A DNA stretch of 64,000 nt, from the NCBI GenBank assembly GCA_013368325.1, contig JAACJK010000110.1:806001-870000 (forward strand). Reading direction: 5' to 3'. Of the stretch, positions 12,503-24,116 are shown piece after piece (positions within the stretch are counted from its first letter, which is position 1; the number at the start of each line of letters is the position of its first letter). The notes under the pieces are model-generated. The model was not told the origin of the DNA, did no database searches, and was given only the letters and a program-made list of their open reading frames with translations. The DNA comes from Ephemerocybe angulata. Taxonomy: Eukaryota > Basidiomycota > Agaricomycetes > Agaricales > Psathyrellaceae. The position numbers and the translations under genes were made by a program.

Positions 12503-15499
12503 TTAATCACTATCTACTTCAACTTCCTCTACATCTTCAGTCTCGATGTCTTCTATGTTAGGAAAGGATGTAATGACTTCGTCAAGAAGTGATCGAACAT
12601 CATTTGGATCGCATCCCTCCGGAAACTCGTCCTCGTCACCTGCCAGATCCTCAAACTCGATACCACCACCTCCGAGGTCAGGGTCATGTTCCTCATCATC
12701 GTCAGTAGCCTCGTTGGAGGCAGGCGCTCCTGTTGCCTTGCGGTAGGTTGCTGTTGGGATCGTGTTTCTAAAGGACTTGAACGGAGTTGCTGTGTTTGCA
12801 TACGCAGCTCCTTCGGCGAGCAAATCACGTACGGGTGTCGCGAATTCACTACCTTCTCGGGATGCTTGATAGACTTGAACCTTGTGTTCACAAAGGTACG
12901 ATTGGAGCTTCTCGATGTCGGTCTTTTTTGATGGTGAAGTGTGCGACTTTCCGTTATGCGGGGTCTTGAAGTTGGTCTGTACCTGTCGGATTACCTCACG
13001 GAGTGTGAAGATGCATACCGAGACAATCGACATCCATTCCCAGCTCCGATTTGCCCCACGTGCAATGTATATAATCTGCGAGCAAGTAAGCATCTGAGAT
13101 GCGAGGTCAACACATTACGCACTTTGAGCCAGAAGTTCTGGTGTTCCTGGAGCAAGTCCAGCTCTTTCCATGCATTCGGCTTCCCTGAGAGGTTGACGAG
13201 CCAATTATAGAGGTAAACACGTCTAATGGATGCATAATCAGTTACTGTTACACACCGGCAGAGAACCGAGAGGTACGTACTTCATATCCACGCCCATCCG
13301 TTTCAACTCCATCAAAGTACTATAAAGCGAGTCTGCGTACTTCGGCATCTTCCCCGTGCCCCGGAACATCAACATCCAGTATGCAAGGACATTCACCACT
13401 GTTCCGATGTCTCCTCGCTTCACGGCAGCCCGAAGGGTAAGCAGGATGAGTGCGTCACGGTTGAATAGGATGATGTTCTCGTGGATGATGTCGTGCTGAG
13501 CCGGGGGCAGTTTCCGAAGCTCGGATACCCGGCGTGCTGAGCCGAGACGCGAAAGAACCTTCTGTGCTACGGTACGAACATCTTGAAGCGTCTTCACCCC
13601 TTTTACCCATGCATCTAACCCATCCTTCTTCCCGCAATAGATTCGGAATCCATCAAGGATGTTTGCCGGTAGGACGAGATTGAGCATGAGCTCCATCACC
13701 GGACGGAACGGGGGAAGCTGTTTTGACTTCCAACCTGCAGAGATGGGCTTACGGCTAAGGAGCGAGTTCATCCGCCACAACGACCAGACGGCCTTGCTGT
13801 TTGGCACGCCCCAATGCTCATTGACAGTGCACCGAGCACCAGCCATCTTCGTGTGGAACAATCCCAAGGCACCCTTCAGAAACGCGCCCGGATTGTTGAG
13901 CACCTTCGAGTCGTCCCGCCGGGACCCTGCAGCCTGATATCACGAGTTAAAGTGAGACTGTAAGGGTACGATGTGTAAAAGATACTCACCGACTCAATCA
14001 GTGAGATGGTCAGCTGGTCGCCATGAGCGATAACAACGCCGTGAGCCTTGATGTCTTCCTCCGACAAGCCCAGAGTCCGGACCATGATGTGGTCGATGAC
14101 CGAGAGCGTACCGTCAATTGTAGACTCGTCAATAAAGGCGGCAGGAATGGGATGCTGAGTGGTGGTGTGTAAGGGGATGGCATCGATCATCGGCGGCGAA
14201 AGGTCTGCACCGGAGTCCTTGAGGCGGGCGCGAAGTTCGGGATATGCCTCCAAAAGAGTGTCCGTGAGGTGCCAAAGAAAGCATTTCTCGAGTTCCTGAA
14301 CGGTCGTTGCAGTGGGAAGTAGGTCTCGTGGTGCGTCGTAGTTGTAGATGATCTTGCGGGTAAGGCGAGGTGGGAGTTCCGAAAGTGGGATCGCGCCGCG
14401 ACAGGCTCCGTAGACGGGGACTAGTGTTGCTGTTGTTCCGTTGTCGAAGTGGTCCATAGAGCCGGTGCGTTGCTCGTTGACGCGGTAGGCAATGTTTATG
14501 TTGTCCCACACAATCATAAACATCGTCTCCCGTGCAAGACGGCGAAGCTCTTCCGTGTTCTCCTTTGCGAGCTCGCGCAGCTTCCCGAGCGCCTGGCCGT
14601 ACGAGAGCGAGATTCCTGCATGGTTTAGAACCTCAAAAAGCGAGCGAGTCGCACCGCAGGCTAGGAGATAGATGCAGAGGACCGCCTGGAAGTGACTCGC
14701 TCGCTCGTTCCGGCACTGCGCAATCATACTCATGATTGTAACCAACACCTACACCGCCGCCCGCAATGAGCATTTCTATCAAGAAAGTAGCAGATTTAAA
14801 CGTACCACGTCCTTCTTCTTCCTTCCTTTGTATGCGTCACTGAATCCGAGAAGGGTAGAGAGTGCTGAGAAGAGAAGTGGTGCGCAGGTCTTGAAGTCAC
14901 CGAGCAGGCCGTCGACTGAGAATTCACGTAGTTGGTCGGACATGGTGACACCGGGCAGTGGCTTCATTAGGTCGACGAGCTTCCTCCCTTCGCGCTGCAA
15001 CGTATCCCGGGTCTTTCCCGCAATCCACTCGCCGCTCACATCAGGTTGCCGCCGATGAACGAAGCCGTGCAGTTGTGCACCATGATCCCGACACATGTTC
15101 GAGACCCAGGCGCTGACATGCTGGTCCGGCACTGTGAACATGGCGTCTAGAAACGACCAGGTGGACGCGAAGCCTTTGCTAAAGTGAGTATACTTCATGC
15201 TCCAGAGACCCCGAAAGAGACTGACCTGCAGCCTTGATACCAGCGACCACCCGATTAACAGCATCTGCTTTGCGCCTGTTATCCTCCACCACCGCCACCT
15301 TAGCCTCCTCCAAAGCCATCTCCTCCCTCGCTTTCTGGGCAGCATCGTACGCAGCCTTGGCCTGGGCTTGAGTTCGAGGAGTAAGAACCTTGAGCGGTCG
15401 TCGATAGACCCGCTTGGTGGGTGGTCCGGCGAGGTTGACCATCTTGAGGTTTCCGGCATTTTCGTCTTGAGCCTTGCGCTTTAGAGGGGTGACGAACAT
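12503..15499 (-). CDS. DUF6589 protein, DDE transposase-like, probable frameshift
   Basis: Minus-strand exons 3' to 5': 12503-13075, 13123-13222, 13281-13933, 13990-14748, 14806 to about 15178, and a first exon from ATG 15499 to about 15226. Length is about 900 aa. DUF6589 hallmarks are WDNINIAYRV, AHGDQLT, LGLFHTKMAG, LYNWLVNLSGK, LLQEHQNFW and ARGANRSWEW, ending in a long Asp/Glu-rich tail. The WDN Asp, GDQ Asp and QEH Glu have the order expected of a DDE/RNase H-fold triad; this is my inference. Between exon 1 and the HFSKGFAST region the frame does not join: the 47-bp candidate intron (15225-15179) leaves the wrong phase, and reading through meets a stop one base out of frame in a TTT run near 15181. 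Either a frameshift or an unresolved splice is present. Confidence 0.75.
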
Positions 15500-15653
15500 G
15501 GTAAGAGGGTAAAGAATGATATTCGAGTTCAAAAGAGCCGTCGCGCCCAATGCCGCTCGCCGTCCGGTCCCAAGCTAGCCGACGGTCAACGAAGGCGCGT
15601 CGTGGTCGTGATCAAAACGCGGTTGAACACAGGGGCACATTTCCCAAATCGAA

Positions 15654-15675
15654 GATTTCGGAGTTTAAAATTCCC
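15654..15675 (-). repeat. Right terminal inverted repeat
   Basis: Reads gatttcggag then tttaaaattccc. It lies within a larger hairpin-like arrangement: acacagggg at 15627-15635 faces cccctgtg at 15673-15680. Confidence 0.75.
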
Positions 15676-15706
15676 CTGTGCTCGCGCCTGATCAAGTTCT
15701 TCCAGT

Positions 15707-15777
15707 CTCCTTGGTAGTAATTACTGGCACACATCCTGTCTATTTCTTCTAGCTACCGGCCAGTAATCTACCAAGGA
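15707..15777. repeat. Hairpin 30 bp beyond element right end
   Basis: Two arms of about 20 bp, ctccttggtagtaattactg at 15707 and the complementary gccagtaatctaccaagga at about 15759, with a short loop. It mirrors the hairpin that lies outside the left end, although the sequence differs. Confidence 0.6.
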
Positions 15778-18426
15778 GTTGGAAACGAGTCTAGTACGGC
15801 AATAACACGACAGAAATAAATCCGGCGAGAGTAGAGGCAAGGCGAATACGAGATGGTTAGCGAGCGAGCGAGGGGCGGACACGGTTGAACGTACGGAATC
15901 GGTACGGAAGTGGGATGACGGCCATCGTTTAAGGCACTTGTGTGGATCCCCAATCGTGAGGGGAACGTTGTAGCAATGGTGACGGCGCGCGTGCTCCCTG
16001 TGCTGATAAATTAGGTCACCGAATATCTTGGACAGCGTGATGGACTCACCTCGGATGTCGAAGACGCAATGGATCGATTTCCCGCGAGCTAGAAGAGGTA
16101 CGAAGTCAGCCATACCCAGACGCCGACATCACTGCATACGCACCGCAGCATTGAAAGCCTGAACGGCAAATACACAATGTATCGATTTCCCGTGAGCGGA
16201 GGTCGTCGAGAGGTGGCAGGGGACGTCGGTGGGCTGGGTGGATGCTTCGGGACTTGGAAAGCTGTTGCGAAAACGCAACACAACGATTTCTGGCGAGAGT
16301 TCCGCGAGACGGGGTGTTGTCTTGAAGTCGTTGTTGTGCATGGAGGAGTATATATGTATTTTCGCCCGGCGAGCAGCGACTGGAGCTCTGCACGAGTGTC
16401 TGAATAGACGTCAGCTGGATGGCATGCAAACCGAGGTGCTAGGGTGGACTTTTGTTTGGCGAAGTATGTGTATGTATCTTCTTCCGGGAAACGGGTACTG
16501 CGAACAGCCGTCGCGAAGACGCAATAGATCGAGTTCCCGCGGGAGGCTAGAGCACTAGAGTATGTTAGCGGCGGACGGGTAGTACTCCAGCGAAAATGCT
16601 TGCCTATGGAAATGAATGGTGGGTAGACGCGAAGGGAGCGCAGGTCTTGACGTTGTCGGTCTTGTGCATCGCGAAGTATATCTGAATTTTCGCCTGGCGA
16701 GCGGCGACGTCTGCACGGGATTCTGAGTAGCTGTCAGCGGGGAATGAACGGCAAAGGGGAGACGAACCGAACGATTAGCACGGGGTGCACGGATCGAGAG
16801 CGGCCAAGCCGTTCTATGCTGACTCCAGCCACAGGCAATGGGGATTCGGGAACGAGTTGAAAGGGTGATATTGCTGGCAAACGAAGGCGGGGGAGTATGG
16901 AAGGGATCGAAGGTGGAAGAAAGAAAGAGGCGGGATGAAACGAGAATCTCAAGAGGTGCCGAGGGAACGTGTCGAAGCGAGGAAGAAAGAAGCCTGGTCC
17001 CTGACCGGGGTACAGCTAAAACGAGTCTAAGGCGGCGTCACGCAATAATGGCATCCGGCGAAACAGTTCATACATTCAGGGTCGTCTCTCTAGATACGAG
17101 CTCCTATATACTACTTTAAAGCAGGAGAAATTGCGAGTGAGCAAAGGAATCTTACAACCTGGAAGAAAAGGTAAGTCAGCAAAGGAGGGATGGGGGTAGA
17201 AAGTCAGTGGATTGTTGGATGTGGAAGACGAAGAAACCAAGACAAACGGGAGCAATGGGGGATGACAGCAGAAACCGGAGCTAGGACTCAGGGTCAAACA
17301 CAATATATATTCAGGGGTTAGAAAGAAGGGACGTCCCTGACACTGCTCAACATGTTCTGTTTATTTCAAGGACCAGTTGAAATAAACATAACACGTTGAA
17401 GAGGGCCAAGGATGACAGCGAAAGAAGTGGAGGAAGACGCACCTGAAGAAGACGAGGTACGGCGAAGCGAAGGCAGCGGGCTGGGCACCGCAGGAGCGAT
17501 CATTACGCTAACGGCATACGGCGGGTGGTGGAACGACCTAGCCAACCTGACTGTAATCATTACGCTAATGCACGGCGTCGGAAAGTGATGCTCCGGGCAA
17601 GCAACCGAGTAGTCAAGACACGTACGCGTCTGTTGAATGCAAATCAACAAGCCCGGCTCACGGGACTTGGCGCAGAGGAGTATATATAGTGGGCACCCAT
17701 CTGTGCCAGACCACATCCCGTCTTGCTGGACTTCCACCCAGCATCTCCCTCACTCGCCGCCTGGCCACCCCTTGCACGCCGCCGTCATTGCCACGTATGC
17801 CGTCTCCCTCGTCCACCAGCCTACACCTTGTAGATCCAGCACACCAGGTCGCCCCCACCTATCCCCGTCATGCGTGAGGGCCACGTCTGTCTACGCCCAG
17901 CCACGCACATCCCTCACTCGCTACCTGCCCTTCCAGTCACGTCGTCGCCACCGCACGTATCCCGTCTCCCGAGTCGTCCATCCGCCATCACCCACAGCCG
18001 TACCCGCCACACCAGCACGTCACATCGCCCCGTCATGTCGCGCCATGCCACGTCTCGCCGACTCGTAGACCAGACCCGGCACTTTACGCTGCGCCCGCCT
18101 ATCATGCCAGCTGCGAGCCCGCGTGAGCGCCACGTCTCGTAGATAGACGCGTCGTAAAGCTACCACGCATCCCTTCTCCCTCTGCCGTCACGTCGCCCCG
18201 TGCCACGTCTTGTAGATAGCCGTAGATAGACCCTAGCCGCCGGAGTAGCCCCTGTAGTAGATACGTTTGGTCAAAATATAACCAGATTGCTAAATACCGA
18301 AGTTACGCACCTGCACGCTACGTTTTGAAGTGGAACTTGCGACTTTTTTTCACTTTTCTGCCTCCATTTGGCAGGTCTTTGCCTTCAAAAGGAAATTCAG
18401 GGTCATCGAGGTGATACCCGGCACCA
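15778..18426. other. Gene-poor region with minus-strand exon modules
   Basis: No complete protein gene is seen. 16040-16740 holds diverged repeats on the minus strand (see the module entry). 17681-17688 has a TATATATA box followed by C/T-rich sequence and repeated words such as gccacgtct, cgtagatag and ccgtcatg up to 18240. TATA-like motifs on the minus strand lie near 17103 and 17308. Open frames are short and Pro/Ser/Arg-rich, with no domain. Confidence 0.4.
16040..16740 (-). repeat. SPEE-like exon-module array, minus strand
   Basis: Read on the minus strand, at least five to six diverged copies of a short block occur about 80-190 bp apart. Each starts tcgcsgg(a/c)gaa, and most encode a related peptide: SPGENSDILRDAQ near 16690, PEEDTYTYFAK near 16475, SPGENTYILLHAQQ near 16360, SREIDTLCICRSG near 16180 and SREIDPLRLRHPR near 16070. 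Several are followed by a splice-donor-like gtgag or gtacg. The same peptide block appears on the + strand at 57.4-58.3 kb. Confidence 0.5.
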
Positions 18427-20591
<2,165 letters not shown>

Positions 20592-20880
20592 TTGAAATGG
20601 GATTTCCGTCCAAGTCGGACTCTTTCTTCATCTTCAACCCTCAACCTTGAACTCATCTCCAATATATGTAGCTCGCTTTGCATCCTCGCTGCGATCCCTA
20701 TGAAACAGGAAGCCAGACGACCTTATCAGTCGTAGAACTACGGTTCACAAAGTCACCCGGCGCCTTTCCGACGGGTCAGTCATTCTCTTAAGAAGGTACC
20801 TCCGGCCAGCAAGATCCCCCGCCCATCTCCCCAACCGTGTCCATCTTCTTCGCAATCACTCTTGCTCACCCCTGAGGAAC
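20592..20880. other. Short spacer upstream of FunK1 gene
   Basis: No gene is seen. It contains the flank of the RVB2 arm and the promoter of the kinase-like gene. Confidence 0.4.
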
Positions 20881-20887
20881 TTATATA
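20881..20887 (+). promoter_or_regulatory. TATA box of FunK1-like gene
   Basis: TTATATA lies 26 bp before the ATG at 20907, so the 5' leader would be very short unless an upstream start is used. Confidence 0.4.
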
Positions 20888-20906
20888 ACATACCCTGAAG
20901 ACGAAA

Positions 20907-21960
20907 ATGGATTCCCTCGAGCTTACCAAGGATAACCATCCAGATCGTGTTTTACGCGGACTACTCGTAGCTTCGGCCTGCTACAAGAAGCTCTGGCAGG
21001 CGGGCTCCATCGAGAACTTCAAGAAAGTCTGGCTCGATTGCCTTCGATGTGAGCTATAATGTTCTAACCGAAGTATGCCATGCGTTTTTTACTCACCCCA
21101 TACTGCATTAATTAGTTCATTATCTTTCCTTTAGAAAGGCGGAGGTGTTGCATGGCGACATCAGCGAGCACAACTTGATGGTGCTTGAGCATCCCCACGG
21201 GACCGTCACCGGCATCCTGACCGACTGGGATACGGCAAACCTTGTCGATACAGAGACTCAAGATGGCGTTTGCGTCCGCGTCCGCGTCAGCGCAGGGCAT
21301 CATATGCATCGTAAGGGCACTCCACCCTTCATGGCCCTCGACCTCCTCCACGGGAGGGACCGAGTTCACCACCCCCGCCACGATCTCGAGTCCTTCTTCT
21401 ACATCCTCATCTGGACCGGCTTCCATTACAAATTTCCCGCCAATGGAGTGACGAAGGATGCTGCATTGACACTCCCCCACGAGAAACTTGTCGCCGCCTG
21501 GCTAGGGCCCCCCGACCAGATCTACACCGCGAAGGTTAAGCTGGTGATGTCGTTGGAAGGCCATGACGTCTTCCTATGCATGAAGATGGAGAGATCGGAA
21601 GAGTGGGCTAGCCTTGTGAGGACTTGGATCGAACCTCTGCACATATGCATCCGGGATGCACGTGTGGGTGCTGCGGACGACAGAAGAACGGCCTTCAACG
21701 CGGAGTTGGCGCAACGACGCCAGGGGAAGGGGGCCGGCAAAGCAAAGCTTGGAAAGTTCGAAGAAGTTGCAGTTTACGATGACGCTACCTATGGTGGGCG
21801 TCTGACATACTTCAGGTTCATGAGGGCCATCGGGATGACCAAGACACTCGAGACCTGGGACGATCCTATCAACTTCAAAGAGGACAAAGCGATTCTTCGG
21901 GCTGAGAAGAAGGAAAAGCTCAGGAAGCTCCTCGAGACGGATGCCTCGGATACGGATTAG
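20907..21960 (+). CDS. FunK1-type kinase, N-lobe missing
   Basis: Fungal-specific FunK1 protein-kinase family, expanded in Agaricomycetes. Exons are 20907-21048 and 21116-21960, about 328 aa. The acceptor at 21115 keeps frame and restores the family's His before the catalytic loop. Visible are the catalytic loop VLHGDISEHNLMV, the metal-binding LTDWDTANL, then RKGTPPFMALDLL and HDLESFFYILIW. The N-terminal lobe with the Gly-rich loop and ATP-binding Lys is absent: only about 50 residues precede the catalytic loop against 200 or more in full FunK1 proteins. It could be a truncated paralogue, a pseudogene or a gene with further undetected upstream exons. The C-terminus is Lys/Glu-rich. Confidence 0.8.
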
Positions 21961-22254
21961 GACTGTTTGTCGTTTTCATTTTGTTGGACTTTCTATTGTG
22001 TTAAGCGCTAACCATCGTTTATCCAACTGATTTCGATTGGACGCATATATCGGTGGGGCTTCTGAGAGTAACAACGTGCGACATAGTAGTCTCATAATGC
22101 AAAGAGGCAAGGATCTCAAATTCTAAACCAGGACCCATTTCACCTTCCACATGATGTACACGCGAGCTCGGTATCTACACTAGATATCTACATAATCAGT
22201 GGATCGTATGGATCGTACAGAGCCTACACGCCTCCACCAGAAGCATAGTAGCGT

Positions 22255-22753
22255 TTACGTTCTTCTTCTGCGTCTGGGGAAGCAGAATGCTGGGTGTTTA
22301 ATCCGTTTCCAGCGGCCCCTGCCAGAGGTCGCATCTCCCTGCGTTGCCTTATCCTTGCCTGCCAGTGGGGCAGGGCGGGTCATGTTTGGTGAAGCAGAAG
22401 AATGCATGTTCGATCCATTTCCGGGGAAATTGCCAGAGGTCGCTGCTCCCTGCGTTGCCTTTCCCTTGCCTGGTGGGGAAGGGCAAGTCGCGATTGGTGA
22501 AGCAGAAGCTTGCTGGTTCGATCGATTCCCGGGGCTCTGGCCATTCTCGTGGTCCGTGCCAGCGACCGCTGTTGGCCGCTTGGCCGCCTTCGTCTCGAGT
22601 TAGATGTGACGCCAAGCTGTTGTTATAGATCAGAATACGCACAGGCGTCATCGCCGACCGAGCTGGAGTGCCTGCTCTCTTGTTGCGGTTGGGTTGGGGG
22701 GATACCCGGGCTTGATTGGATTTCGCCTCCTGGGCGCTTGTGGATTGAGACAT
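22255..22753 (-). CDS. Small repeat-containing hypothetical protein
   Basis: Unrecognised protein. Exons are 22644-22753 (an earlier in-frame ATG lies at 22822) and 22255-22587, with a 55-bp intron that joins in phase to the lower-complexity frame; about 147 aa from ATG 22753. Exon 2 encodes diverged tandem repeats of 36 residues with shared words KATQGAATSG / KATQGDATSG and SASP. The matching DNA period of 108 bp keeps the frame, which supports coding. The protein is basic and rich in Ser, Pro, Gly and Thr. It has no signal peptide or membrane segment. Confidence 0.45.
22274..22560. repeat. 108-bp tandem repeat, about 2.5 units
   Basis: The words ggtgaagcagaag (22388 and 22496), ccagaggtcgc and ccctgcgttgcct recur with a period of 108-114 bp. 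The repeat lies within exon 2 of the small minus-strand gene. Confidence 0.7.
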
Positions 22754-22822
22754 GCCCAACCCTTTGTATGATTGAGGAGTTAAAAGAGCGGTAAAAGGAT
22801 TATAAAATCTGGGTGGAGACAT

Positions 22823-24116
22823 GCTCAGCAGCTCGGTTGAAGAGAAGTGAAAGGGGAGAAAGGAATTGAAAGGTTTGTGCGTCTCAGCTCAAGCTGCGCT
22901 TGCTTATATACCCTCATTCGCCGTATACCTGTAGCACAGCTACTGCACCCAGAACCAAAGAAACAAGAGTTACGCATGCAGTAAGAATCGTGCAAGACGG
23001 TATCCAAGAGGCGGCCGTACGTGCCCTTGGTGGCATTATGGACCTTGTTCTGGGACTGCAGGCGTGCCACTCGCTCAGCCATCCGGTTGTAGTAGACATG
23101 GTGCAGGGATCATCCCTGTAAAATTGAGCCATGTTAGCAATGGTTAATAGCAAGATACTAAGGTCGAAGGCACCCGATAGCTGTACAGTCGGTCTGTGCT
23201 CATGCTCAGGCCTCAGGCGCATTTGGATTATGTCCTAGCTGCTAGTTAAGGTTCTTCGAGAGATGCTTGTTAGATTGACATGGAGGTGAATGCTAGAGCT
23301 TAGTGCATGTTCTGGTCAAAGCGCTAAGCGCTGCCGCCATTGATGTTTGGTTTAGTCGTGATCGCAAAACAAGCCCCTGTTGACCAATTTCGACTCGAAT
23401 CTCGACCTGACCTTGACCTCAACCTCGACCACTAATGCTGCCTGTTACATACGGTAATCTCAGACCACCATGTGTTATCCTGAAGCCTCTATCTTGCTGG
23501 TGGCAGGAGCTAGCTTGAGTGTACATGTCCCCACTCCTTTAGCCATTCAACGTTCAACGGTAATCCTGGACCGGGTGCACTGCTTTCACCTTGTTTGCCC
23601 CTACAAAGCCCCTCTATTCGACCACAAGTCGCTTGTACTTTGGTGAGGCAGCCACTGGGGTACCTTGTTCTAGTAACAGTAACCATTGCTAACTTGACGC
23701 AGCTCTTCACAGTGATTGCCCCTCTTTCATCACGACTGAGCGGCACATCCCCGACGACCATCTGCATACTGCAGCTGTCAATGCAGCCTGAACCAGTAGC
23801 TCGCCTCCAGTCGTAAAAAAAGGTCCACAACGCCACAGGGGGGACGATCGCCTCTTGGATATCGTCTTGCCGGGTTTTTGCTGCACGCGTTGATCTTGTT
23901 CTTCTGGTGCTGGGTGCACTGGCTGACCTAGAGGTGCCCGGCGAGTGACACTATAAAAACGCACCTTGAACTCAGATGAGGGACCGGTACCTAGGGACCT
24001 GTAAAAACTTTTCTATTTCTCCTCCCTCTTTCGCTTCTTTCTTCAACCTTTCACGTCTCGATCTACATTTCGTAATTTCTTTTCTACCCTTTCAACTCCA
24101 GCCCCATCTTAATCTC
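22823..24116. other. Intergenic, no supported gene
   Basis: Short open frames only. The - frame 22825-23082 begins MAERVARLQSQN and might be a coiled-coil exon, but no continuation is seen. A short similarity pairs gttagcaatggtta near 23133 with its complement near 23688. Confidence 0.35.

Larger units (their letters stand above)
9947..14228. repeat. Tandem duplication unit 2 (4282 bp)
   Basis: Second copy of the tandem unit. At its right edge (after gaggcggg) the transposase gene continues uninterrupted, whereas unit 1 is cut at the same base and joined to taggctcgtc, the unit start. The original element therefore extended right of 14228 and the duplication copied its left part. Confidence 0.97.
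10028..15675. mobile_element. Two-gene DNA transposon, longer copy (helicase + DUF6589)
   Basis: Element of 5648 bp bounded by 22-bp terminal inverted repeats with one mismatch. It carries a RecQ-like SF2 helicase on + and a DUF6589-type DDE transposase-like gene on -, tail to tail with zero intergenic bases. DUF6589 proteins are frequent in Agaricomycetes. From memory, helicase-bearing Academ-type transposons (AcademH) are the nearest described comparison, but I could not check whether this element belongs there. No target site duplication is obvious, and the left flank was rearranged by the tandem duplication. A likely frameshift in the transposase near 15181 may have disabled this copy. 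Confidence 0.75.

Noticed and set aside
10028..15675. Helitron interpretation of the helicase element
   Set aside because: No Rep (HUH) domain, the helicase is SF2 not Pif1-type SF1, and terminal inverted repeats are present.
22274..22560. Repeat array considered as CRISPR-like
   Set aside because: Units are contiguous 108-bp coding repeats without spacers, in a fungal genome.
22825..23082. Possible small coiled-coil protein
   Set aside because: Only one short exon-like frame without a partner exon or conserved motif.
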